Shown: positions 1 through 5,795 of the stretch, one piece after another
Layout: every line of letters begins with the position of its first letter
Numbering within the stretch: the first letter of the stretch is position 1
From: Conexibacter sp.
GTDB taxonomy: Bacteria > Actinomycetota > Thermoleophilia > Solirubrobacterales > Solirubrobacteraceae
Length of the DNA: 6,589 nucleotides
Assembly: GCA_025964055.1 (NCBI GenBank)
Contig: JAOPZP010000455.1
Span: forward strand, 1-6,589
Reading direction: 5' to 3'
The notes under the pieces: generated by a model
Databases searched by the model: none
What the model saw: the letters and a program-made list of their open reading frames with translations, nothing else
What the model was told of the DNA's origin: nothing
Position numbers and translations under genes: made by a program

Positions 1-42
1 GCCGGCGGCCCGCGGCGCTGCGGCGCTGAGCGCGTCCTGGCG

Positions 43-75
43 CGCCGCCGGCACGTTTGCCGTGCCGCGGCGGCG
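43..75. other. GC-rich hairpin upstream of the sugar dehydrogenase
   Basis: Bases 43-55 (ending GGCACG) can pair with 61-75 (starting CGTGCC) around a 5-base TTTGC loop. The inner 7 pairs are perfect, and 6 further pairs form if two bases (67-68) bulge out. It ends directly before the GTG at 76. It could be the terminator of a gene to the left, or an mRNA structure next to the start codon. No T-tract follows. The rest of 1-75 shows no recognisable gene. Confidence 0.35.
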
Positions 76-1221
76 GTGAGCACCGCGGAGATGACGCGCT
101 TGCGCATGGCGATGGCGGTCTGCGGCACGGCGGCGCTCGCGGCCTGCGGCGGCACGTCGGCGACGACGACCGGCGCGGCGCCGGCGCGCGACACGGCAAC
201 GGTGCCGGTGACGGTGACGGTGACCGTGCCCGCGACGCCCGGGGCCAGCGCCGCGGCCGCCGGCACGGTGCGCACCCTGGTCACCGGCCTCAGCGTTCCC
301 TGGGGCGTGGCGTTCCTGCCCGGCGGCGACGCGCTGGTCGGCGAGCGCAACAGCGGCCAGATCGTGCGGATCACCAAGGGGGCCCGGCGGGCGCGGCGCG
401 TCATGACCATCGGCTCGGCCTACAACGACGGCGGCGAGGGCGGGCTCCTGGGCCTCGCGGCGTCGCCGGCGTACGCGCGCGACCACCTCGTGTACGCCTA
501 CGTCACCACCCGGACCGACAACCGCATCGTGCGCTTCCGCCTTGGCGGCCCGATCCGGCCGATCCTCACCGGGCTGCGCCGCGGGACCCTCCACGACGGC
601 GGCCGGATCGCCTTCGGTCCCGACGGCAAGCTCTACGCGGGAGTGGGGGAGACCGCCGACGCGCCGCTCGCCCAGGACCCCGGCTCCCGCAACGGCAAGA
701 TCCTGCGGATGAACCCCGACGGCTCCGCGCCGTCCGACAACCCCACCAAGGGCTCGCTCGTCTACAGCCTCGGGCACCGCAACGTGCAGGGCCTGGCCTG
801 GGACGCCAAGGGGCGCCTGTGGGAGAGCGAGTTCGGGCAGAACCGCTTCGACGAGGTCAACCTCATCCAACCCGGGCACAACTACGGCTGGCCGGTCGTG
901 GAGGGCGTCGGCGACACCGCCGGCGGCAAGTACACCAACCCGCTCGTGACCTGGCCCACGAACGAGGCCTCGCCCAGCGGCGCCGCGATCGTCGGCAACA
1001 CCATGTACATCGGCGCGCTCCAGGGACAGGACGTGCTGCGCGTGCGCCTGAGCGGCACGAGCGCGCGCAAGCTCACGCCCTGGCTGGCGGGTCGCTTCGG
1101 CCGGCTGCGCACGGTCGTCCGCGCGCCCGACGGCGCGCTCTGGGTCACCACGTCCAACCGCGACGGCCGCGGCGCCCCGCGCGCCGGCGACGATCGGATC
1201 CTGCGCGTGACCGTCCGCTAG
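76..1221 (+). CDS. PQQ-dependent sugar dehydrogenase-like lipoprotein (GSDH family)
   Basis: This 381-residue protein belongs to the glucose/sorbosone dehydrogenase (soluble aldose dehydrogenase, YliI-like) six-bladed beta-propeller family, whose members oxidise aldoses with pyrroloquinoline quinone outside the cytoplasm. A basic start, a hydrophobic stretch and the lipobox LAAC (residues 21-24) predict lipid attachment at Cys24. A Thr/Val/Pro/Ala-rich linker (about 30-62) precedes the propeller. Family hallmarks are VPWGVAFLPGG (74-84), the HDGGRI block with the presumed catalytic His173, SRNGKILRMNPDG (204-216), GHRNVQG (233-239), DEVNLIQPGHNYGWP (259-273) and a closing APDGALWVTTS (350-360). 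The start is uncertain: GTG 76, ATG 91 and ATG 106 all keep the signal peptide, and none has a good Shine-Dalgarno sequence. The stop overlaps that of the convergent tetR gene by 4 bases. The fold is confident; the sugar substrate and actual PQQ use are not readable, since several family members have unknown substrates. Confidence 0.9.
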   Translation: MSTAEMTRLRMAMAVCGTAALAACGGTSATTTGAAPARDTATVPVTVTVTVPATPGASAAAAGTVRTLVTGLSVPWGVAFLPGGDALVGERNSGQIVRITKGARRARRVMTIGSAYNDGGEGGLLGLAASPAYARDHLVYAYVTTRTDNRIVRFRLGGPIRPILTGLRRGTLHDGGRIAFGPDGKLYAGVGETADAPLAQDPGSRNGKILRMNPDGSAPSDNPTKGSLVYSLGHRNVQGLAWDAKGRLWESEFGQNRFDEVNLIQPGHNYGWPVVEGVGDTAGGKYTNPLVTWPTNEASPSGAAIVGNTMYIGALQGQDVLRVRLSGTSARKLTPWLAGRFGRLRTVVRAPDGALWVTTSNRDGRGAPRAGDDRILRVTVR

Positions 1222-1856
1222 TCGTCGCCGGCCGGCTCGGCCTGCAGCAGCGTGACGAGCATCGCGCGGCAGGACGGCCACTGCTTGCGGTTGCGCGCGC
1301 CGTCGGGGTGCAGCGTGTCGAGCAGCGCCAGGCCGCGGATCGTGGAGATCGCCATCTCCACCAGCGGCTCGAAGGTCGGGCGCGCCGCCAGGTCCGGGAA
1401 CAGCCGGCGGGCGAGCTCGAGCGTCTGGCGGTCGAGCTGACGCTCGACGGCGAGCAGGTGCTCGCGCAGCTCGGCGTCGGTCCGGGCCTGGGTCCAGAGG
1501 TCCAGCGCCGCCTGGAAGAGCGGGTTGGCGTAGCTGCGCCACACGAGGTCGAGGCCCTCGGCCAGGCGCTCGCGTCCGGTGGGGAGGTCCTCGGCGGCGG
1601 CGAGCAGCTCCTGCGTCCAGCGCTCGGCGAGGTGCCCGATCGCCGCGGCGACCAGCGCGTTGCGCGTGCGGAAGTGGTGCAGGTGGGCGCCGCGCGAGAG
1701 CCCGGCGCGCTCGGCCACGCGCGTGGTCGTGGTGCGGGCGTAGCCGTCCTCGACCAGGCAGGCGAGCGTGGCGTCCAGGAGCGCCTCGCGGGTGGCGGCG
1801 CTGCGCTGCGCCTGGGTGCGGCGTGCGCCGTTGCCGCTGGTGGGGGTGGCGGCCAT
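1218..1856 (-). CDS. TetR-family transcriptional regulator
   Basis: This 212-residue cytoplasmic repressor-type regulator has a typical TetR length. Residues 20-75 form the DNA-binding domain: an ATREALLDATLACLVEDGYA helix pair, then the helix-turn-helix TTTTRVAERAGLSRGAHLHHF (about 42-62) with the usual GLSRG...HHF signature. Residues 80-212 form a diverged helical ligand-binding and dimer domain whose ligand cannot be read. ATG at 1856 was chosen because the HTH then begins at the usual distance from the N terminus. An in-frame start at 1955 would run through the promoter region and up into the fadA start. The gene is divergent from fadA-fadB across 92 bases containing palindromes, so autoregulation and control of the fad operon are likely, by analogy with TetR-type fatty-acid regulators. 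Acyl-CoA as ligand is an inference. Its stop codon (TAG, 1220-1218) overlaps the sugar dehydrogenase stop on the other strand. Confidence 0.93.
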   Translation of the reverse strand: MAATPTSGNGARRTQAQRSAATREALLDATLACLVEDGYARTTTTRVAERAGLSRGAHLHHFRTRNALVAAAIGHLAERWTQELLAAAEDLPTGRERLAEGLDLVWRSYANPLFQAALDLWTQARTDAELREHLLAVERQLDRQTLELARRLFPDLAARPTFEPLVEMAISTIRGLALLDTLHPDGARNRKQWPSCRAMLVTLLQAEPAGDD

Positions 1857-1864
1857 GCACGGCC

Positions 1865-1870
1865 ATCGTA
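1865..1870 (-). promoter_or_regulatory. Possible -10 element for the tetR gene
   Basis: The minus strand reads TACGAT here, a 4/6 match to TATAAT. It lies 8 bases before the ATG, so the transcript would have a very short leader or none, as is common in actinobacteria. No convincing -35 is visible, although the palindrome at 1891-1902 falls where one would be. Weak evidence. Confidence 0.25.
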
Positions 1871-1890
1871 GCCCGCGGCGCGTGTTTGCG

Positions 1891-1902
1891 TTCAGGCCTG
1901 AA
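1891..1902. promoter_or_regulatory. Perfect palindrome, candidate TetR operator
   Basis: TTCAGGCCTGAA is a perfect 12-bp palindrome in the tetR-fadA intergenic region, 46 bases before the fadA ATG and 34 bases from the tetR ATG. TetR dimers bind such palindromes next to their own gene. The position fits repression of both divergent transcripts. The link to this particular regulator is inferred from location. Confidence 0.55.
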
Positions 1903-1917
1903 TGTTCTTGGTACATT
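1901..1917. promoter_or_regulatory. Second inverted repeat, overlapping the fadA promoter zone
   Basis: AATGT (1901-1905) and ACATT (1913-1917) are inverted 5-base arms around 7 bases. The repeat shares two bases with the palindrome at 1891-1902. TACATT (1912-1917) could also serve as a -10 for fadA, placing transcription start near 1924, about 25 bases before the ATG. TTCAGG (15-base spacing) and TTGCGT (20-base spacing) are only poor -35 matches. It may be a second operator or the promoter core. Confidence 0.35.
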
Positions 1918-1933
1918 TCGCGCGACCTTTCCC

Positions 1934-1940
1934 AGAGGAG
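1934..1940 (+). promoter_or_regulatory. Ribosome binding site of fadA
   Basis: AGAGGAG sits 8 bases before the ATG at 1949. It decides the start in favour of 1949 over the upstream in-frame ATG at 1823, which lies inside the tetR gene. Confidence 0.8.
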
Positions 1941-1948
1941 ACAAACCG

Positions 1949-3166
1949 ATGGCACGTACCGAAGCGCTGGTGTTCGACGCGATTCGCACCCCGCGAGGCA
2001 AGGGCAAGCACACCGGGTCGCTGCACGGCACCAAGCCGGTCGACCTCGTCGTGGGCCTGATGCACGAGATGCTGATCCGCAACGAGCGGATGGACCCCAA
2101 CAAGGTCGACGACGTCGTGCTCGGCGTGGTCTCCCCGGTCGGCGACCAGGGCGCCGACATCGCCAAGACGGCGGCCATCAAGGCCGGCCTGCCCGACACC
2201 GTGGCCGGCGTGCAGCTCAACCGCTTCTGCGCCTCCGGCCTGGAGGCCGTGAACATCGCCGCGCAGAAGGTCGCCTCCGGCTGGGAGGACCTGGTCTTCG
2301 CCGGCGGCGTCGAGTCGATGTCGCGCGTCCCGATGGGCTCCGACGGCGGCGCGTGGGCGATGGACCCCGAGACCAACTACGACACGTCGTTCATCCCGCA
2401 GGGCGTCGGCGCCGACCTGATCGCCACGGTCGAGGGCTTCACGCGCGACGACGTCGACGCCTACGCCGCGCGCTCCCAGGACCGCGCGGCCACCGCGCAG
2501 GCCGAGGGCCGCTTCAAGGACTCCGTCATCCCGGTCAAGGACCTCAACGAGCACACGGTGCTCGACCACGACGAGTTCATCCGCCAGGGCACGACGGTCG
2601 AGACGCTCGGCAAGCTCAAGCCCTCGTTCGCCGCGATGGGCGACATGGGCGGCTTCGACGCCGTCGCGCTGCAGAAGTACCACTGGATCGAGAAGATCGA
2701 CCACGTCCACACGCCGGGCAACTCGTCGGGCATCGTCGACGGCGCCTCGCTGGTGGCGATCGGCAACGAGGAGACCGGCGAGGCGCTGGGCCTCACGCCG
2801 CGTGCCCGCATCCTGGCCACGGCGGTCTCGGGCGCCGACCCCACCATCATGCTCACCGGCCCTGCGCCCGCCTCCAAGAAGGCGCTGGCCAAGGCCGGCA
2901 TCACGGTCGACCAGCTCGACCTCGTGGAGATCAACGAGGCCTTCGCGGCCGTCGTGCTGCGCTTCGTCAAGGACATGGGGCTGGACATGGAGAAGGTCAA
3001 CGTCAACGGCGGCGCCATCGCGATGGGCCATCCGCTCGGCGCGACCGGCGGCATGATCCTCGGCACGATCGTCGACGAGCTGCATCGCACCGGCGGCCGC
3101 TACGGCCTCTGCACGCTGTGCGTCGGCGGCGGCATGGGCATCGCGACCGTCGTGGAGGCCGTCTAA
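1949..3166 (+). CDS. fadA: Acetyl-CoA C-acyltransferase (3-ketoacyl-CoA thiolase)
   Basis: This 405-residue protein catalyses the last step of beta-oxidation in the cytoplasm, splitting 3-ketoacyl-CoA with CoA to acetyl-CoA and a shortened acyl-CoA. All thiolase signatures are intact: the nucleophile Cys94 in NRFCASGLEAVN (91-102), VESMSRVPMG (121-130), NEAFA (329-333), His361 in NVNGGAIAMGHPLGATGG (351-368), and the second catalytic Cys391 in CVGGGMG (391-397). The length is that of a complete thiolase. The start is fixed by a good ribosome binding site, and the fadB start follows the stop by 3 bases. Order and spacing match the fadA-fadB pair of mycobacteria (Rv0859-Rv0860), the reverse of E. 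coli fadBA. This suggests the beta subunit of a trifunctional enzyme complex. A purely biosynthetic acetyl-CoA acetyltransferase is less likely given the partner gene. Chain-length preference cannot be read. Confidence 0.96.
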   Translation: MARTEALVFDAIRTPRGKGKHTGSLHGTKPVDLVVGLMHEMLIRNERMDPNKVDDVVLGVVSPVGDQGADIAKTAAIKAGLPDTVAGVQLNRFCASGLEAVNIAAQKVASGWEDLVFAGGVESMSRVPMGSDGGAWAMDPETNYDTSFIPQGVGADLIATVEGFTRDDVDAYAARSQDRAATAQAEGRFKDSVIPVKDLNEHTVLDHDEFIRQGTTVETLGKLKPSFAAMGDMGGFDAVALQKYHWIEKIDHVHTPGNSSGIVDGASLVAIGNEETGEALGLTPRARILATAVSGADPTIMLTGPAPASKKALAKAGITVDQLDLVEINEAFAAVVLRFVKDMGLDMEKVNVNGGAIAMGHPLGATGGMILGTIVDELHRTGGRYGLCTLCVGGGMGIATVVEAV

Positions 3167-3169
3167 GCC

Positions 3170-5380
3170 ATGGCCGAGTCCACCACCATCCAGTACGACA
3201 AGGGCGCCGACGGGATCGTCGTCCTGACGATCGACGACCCCAACCAGGGCGCCAACACCATGAACGCGGCCTACATCGCGTCCATGGGCGCGACGGTCGA
3301 CCGTCTCGAGGCCGAGAAGGACGACATCAAGGGCGTCGTCATCACCTCGGGCAAGAAGACGTTCTTCGCCGGTGGCGACCTCAACGACCTGCTCGCGGTG
3401 ACCAAGGACCAGGCCGAGGAGTTCGCGCAGGGCATCCGCCTCGTGAAGTCGCAGCTGCGGCGCCTGGAGACGCTCGGCCGGCCGGTCGTGGCGGCCATCA
3501 ACGGCGCGGCGCTCGGCGGTGGGCTGGAGATCACGCTCGCCACCCACCACCGGATCGTCGTCGACGACCCCAAGATCCAGCTCGGCACCCCCGAGGTCCA
3601 GCTCGGCCTGCTGCCGGGCGGCGGCGGGGTGGTCCGCTCGGTGCGGATGCTCGGCATCGTCGACGCGCTCATGCAGCTGCTGATGCAGGGCAAGCCGCTG
3701 CGCCCGGCCAAGGCCAAGGAGCTCGGGCTGGTCGACGAGCTGGTCGCCACGCGCGAGGAGCTGATCCCGGCCGCGAAGGCCTGGATCGAGTCCAGGGCGG
3801 GCGGGGATCCCATCGTCCAGCCGTGGGACGTCAAGGGCTACAAGATGCCCGGCGGCACGCCGAGCAACCCGAAGCTGGCGCAGAACCTGCCGGCGTTCCC
3901 GTCCAACCTGCGCAAGCAGATCAAGGGCGCCAACTACCCGGCTCCGCACCACATCATGGCCGCGGCGGTCGAGGGCGCGCAAGTCGACTTCGACACCGCG
4001 ATCGAGATCGAGGGCCGCTACTTCGTGGACCTCGCCACCGGGCAGGTGGCCAAGAACATGATCCAGGCGTTCTTCTTCGACCTCCAGCAGGTCAACGGCA
4101 AGCGCGGGCGCCCCGACGATGTCGAGACGTTCACCGCCAAGAAGGTCGTCGTGCTCGGCGCCGGCATGATGGGCGCCGCGATCGCCTACGTCTGCGCCAA
4201 GGCCGGCATCGAGGTCGTGCTCAAGGACGTCAGCCAGGAGAACGCCGACCGCGGCAAGGGCTACTCGAAGGACCTCGTCGACAAGGCGATCTCCCGCGGC
4301 CGCTCCACGCAGGAGCAGGGCGATGCGCTCCTCGCCCTCATCCACGCGACGGCCGATCCGGCCGACGCGGCCGGGGCCGACCTCGTCATCGAGGCGGTCT
4401 TCGAGGACCCCAAGGTGAAGGCCCAGGTCTTCGCCGAGATCGAGCCGCATCTGGCCGAGGGTGCCCTGCTGGGCTCCAACACCTCGACGCTGCCGATCAC
4501 CCGGCTGGCCGAGGGCGTGTCGCGGCCGGCCGACTTCGTCGGGCTGCACTTCTTCAGCCCCGTGGACAAGATGCCGCTGCTGGAGATCATCAAGGGCGAG
4601 CAGACCAGCGACGCGACGGTCTTCCGCGCGCTCGACGTCGCCAAGCAGATCAAGAAGACGCCGATCGTCGTCAATGACGCGCGCGGGTTCTTCACCTCGC
4701 GGGTCATCGGCACGTTCATCAACGAGGGCATCGCGATGCTCCTGGAGGGCGTGCCCGCGCCGTCCATCGAGCAGGCCTCCTCGCAGGCCGGCTACCCGGC
4801 GCCGGTGCTGCAGCTGTCGGACGAGCTGAACCTCAACCTGATGCGCAAGATCCGCGCGCAGTACCAGGCCGCCGCCGAGGCGGAGGGCATCGCGTGGGAG
4901 GGCCACCCGTCGCTGGAGGTCGTCGACCGCATGCTCGACGAGTACGACCGCGGCGGTCGCCTGGCGGGCGCCGGCTTCTACGACTACGAGGACGGCAAGC
5001 GCACCGGCCTGTGGCCGGGCCTGAAGGAGGCCTTCGGCGGCCAGAGCACCCAGGTCCCGTTCGAGGACCTCAAGGAGCGCATGCTGTTCGCCGAAGCGCT
5101 CGAGTCGGTCAAGTGCCTCGACGAGGGCGTGATCGAGTCGGTCGCCGACGCGAACATCGGCTCGATCTTCGGGATCGGCTTCCCGGGCTGGACCGGCGGC
5201 GTGCTGCAGTACATCAACGGATACGAGGGCGGCCTGCCGGGCTTCGTCGCCCGCGCCCGCGAGCTGGCCGCGACCTACGGCGAGCGCTTCGAGCCGCCGG
5301 CGTCGCTGGTCGAGAAGGCGCAGCGCGGCGAGACGTACAGCGACGCGCCGGCGCCGGCGCTGGCCACCGCCGGCGCGTAG
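3170..5380 (+). CDS. fadB: Multifunctional 3-hydroxyacyl-CoA dehydrogenase / enoyl-CoA hydratase (beta-oxidation alpha subunit)
   Basis: This 736-residue fusion hydrates trans-2-enoyl-CoA and oxidises the resulting 3-hydroxyacyl-CoA with NAD. Residues 1-200 are a crotonase domain: oxyanion-hole segment FFAGGDL (65-71), then INGAALGGGLE with Glu120, and GTPEVQLGLLPGGGG with Glu142, the two glutamates expected for hydratase activity. A linker of about 110 residues leads to a Rossmann domain with GAGMMG (330-335) and the acidic Asp353 expected for NAD preference. Catalytic residues of the dehydrogenase are Asn437 in SNTST, His460 in GLHFFSPVDKMPLLEII, and Glu472, spaced as in known enzymes. Two helical C-terminal dehydrogenase domains follow (about 505-605 and 630-715; note GIGFPGWTGG at 668-677). 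GGAGG-like pairing is offered by GGAGG at 3154-3158, inside the end of fadA. The two genes are surely cotranscribed, and the product should assemble with the thiolase as in mycobacterial and bacterial trifunctional enzymes. A hairpin follows the stop. Confidence 0.96.
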   Translation: MAESTTIQYDKGADGIVVLTIDDPNQGANTMNAAYIASMGATVDRLEAEKDDIKGVVITSGKKTFFAGGDLNDLLAVTKDQAEEFAQGIRLVKSQLRRLETLGRPVVAAINGAALGGGLEITLATHHRIVVDDPKIQLGTPEVQLGLLPGGGGVVRSVRMLGIVDALMQLLMQGKPLRPAKAKELGLVDELVATREELIPAAKAWIESRAGGDPIVQPWDVKGYKMPGGTPSNPKLAQNLPAFPSNLRKQIKGANYPAPHHIMAAAVEGAQVDFDTAIEIEGRYFVDLATGQVAKNMIQAFFFDLQQVNGKRGRPDDVETFTAKKVVVLGAGMMGAAIAYVCAKAGIEVVLKDVSQENADRGKGYSKDLVDKAISRGRSTQEQGDALLALIHATADPADAAGADLVIEAVFEDPKVKAQVFAEIEPHLAEGALLGSNTSTLPITRLAEGVSRPADFVGLHFFSPVDKMPLLEIIKGEQTSDATVFRALDVAKQIKKTPIVVNDARGFFTSRVIGTFINEGIAMLLEGVPAPSIEQASSQAGYPAPVLQLSDELNLNLMRKIRAQYQAAAEAEGIAWEGHPSLEVVDRMLDEYDRGGRLAGAGFYDYEDGKRTGLWPGLKEAFGGQSTQVPFEDLKERMLFAEALESVKCLDEGVIESVADANIGSIFGIGFPGWTGGVLQYINGYEGGLPGFVARARELAATYGERFEPPASLVEKAQRGETYSDAPAPALATAGA

Positions 5381-5388
5381 CGGCGCGG

Positions 5389-5416
5389 CGCGGGGCCGGA
5401 TGGGACCGGCCCCGCG
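5389..5416. terminator. GC-rich hairpin between convergent fadB and the His-rich gene
   Basis: CGCGGGGCCGG (5389-5399) and CCGGCCCCGCG (5406-5416) form a perfect 11-bp stem with a 6-base loop (ATGGGA). It starts 8 bases after the fadB stop and ends 12 bases short of the stop of the convergent small gene, so it can serve both directions. It lacks a T-tract on either side, as is common for actinobacterial terminators. Confidence 0.7.
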
Positions 5417-5428
5417 TCCACCAGTGGA

Positions 5429-5665
5429 CTAGGTGTGGTTCGGGCCGTCGTCGTGGCCGCCGTGGCGCTGGTGGGTGCCGCGGTGGTGGTGGACGCCGCG
5501 GCGCTGCGACGAGCGGTGCGTGACGGAGCTGTGGACGCCGTGGTCGTCGCCGGCGTCGTGGCCGGCCGGGTCGTCGGCGCCGTGACGGGCGAGGGCGCCG
5601 GGAGCGGCGCCGGCCAGTCCGAGCGCGGCGACGGCGAGCGTGGCGGGGATGGTGCGGCGGAGCAT
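5429..5665 (-). CDS. Small secreted histidine-rich protein
   Basis: This is a 78-residue protein of unknown family. Residues 1-26 are a clear signal peptide: MLRR, a hydrophobic Ala/Leu/Val core, and an ALA cleavage site at 24-26. The predicted mature part of 52 residues has 12 His, 7 Asp and no Cys, including HHH at 59-61 and spaced H-x2-H/H-x3-H pairs (positions 42, 45, 65, 68, 71). It is rich in Gly, Arg and Ser and probably disordered. Such composition suggests binding of divalent metals (Ni, Zn or Cu) outside the membrane, but this is inference from composition. Reality of the gene is supported by a strong Shine-Dalgarno (GAGGAGG, 6-base spacing), the correct signal-peptide layout, and a start next to a divergent promoter region. 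An opposite-strand frame looks open only because CAC histidine codons read as GTG valine. It is divergent from the sensor kinase gene and convergent with fadB. Confidence 0.8.
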   Translation of the reverse strand: MLRRTIPATLAVAALGLAGAAPGALARHGADDPAGHDAGDDHGVHSSVTHRSSQRRGVHHHRGTHQRHGGHDDGPNHT

Positions 5666-5671
5666 GGGGTG

Positions 5672-5678
5672 CCTCCTC
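5672..5678 (-). promoter_or_regulatory. Ribosome binding site of the His-rich gene
   Basis: The minus strand reads GAGGAGG, a near-perfect anti-16S match, 6 bases before the ATG at 5665. It is the strongest Shine-Dalgarno in the window. It fixes the start and rules out the longer in-frame reading from 6112, which would run through the sensor kinase gene. Confidence 0.85.
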
Positions 5679-5737
5679 GATCGGGGATTCGGTGCGGTGA
5701 TGTCCTCACTGTGCGGGTCGGCCGGTCGCGCTTTCCA

Positions 5738-5753
5738 TGGGACAAAGGTCCCA
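5738..5753. promoter_or_regulatory. DosR/DevR-like inverted repeat in the divergent promoter region
   Basis: TGGGACAAAGGTCCCA is an inverted repeat with 6-base arms and a 4-base centre. Its GGGAC-N4-GTCCC core equals the half-sites and spacing of the mycobacterial DosR box (GGGACTWWAGTCCC). It lies 73 bases before the start of the His-rich gene and 42 bases before the kinase start. NarL-family response regulators, the usual partners of HisKA_3 kinases, bind such sites. The regulator is not in the window, so its identity is inferred. Confidence 0.45.
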
Positions 5754-5795
5754 GCGCGCCCCGCGACCGGCCGCCGACCGGCACCATGTGCGCCG

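Noticed and set aside
1..29. Possible C-terminal end of an upstream plus-strand gene stopping at TGA 27-29
   Set aside because: Only eight codons are visible, which is too little to support a coding call.
201..230. Tandem GTGACG-like repeats in the sugar dehydrogenase gene
   Set aside because: They encode a short Thr/Val linker after the lipobox, a usual low-complexity tether in lipoproteins, and are too short to count as a distinct repeat element.
57..1871. A 604-codon plus-strand open frame across the sugar dehydrogenase and tetR genes
   Set aside because: The translation is Arg/Gly/Ala-rich without motifs, and it runs across two real genes in other frames.
1823..1948. 42-residue N-terminal extension of the thiolase
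   Set aside because: The extension overlaps the tetR gene. ATG 1949 has a good Shine-Dalgarno, and the thiolase fold begins immediately after it.
1857..1955. 33-residue N-terminal extension of the TetR protein
   Set aside because: It would cover the intergenic palindromes and the fadA ribosome binding site, and the extra residues are not TetR-like; ATG 1856 fits the family.
1768..4677. A 969-codon plus-strand open frame across fadA and fadB
   Set aside because: It is the out-of-frame shadow of fadA and fadB, Arg/Gly-rich and without recognisable domains.
1892..4906. A 1004-codon open frame on the minus strand, antisense to fadA-fadB
   Set aside because: It is a shadow of GC-rich third codon positions. 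The translation is a repetitive Arg/Asp/Leu/Val/Gly composition with no domain, while the plus strand encodes two complete conserved enzymes.
5417..5428. Near-palindrome TCCACCAGTGGA just after the terminator hairpin
   Set aside because: The arms are only 5 bases with a 2-base centre, too short for a hairpin and without context for an operator, since it lies between two gene ends.
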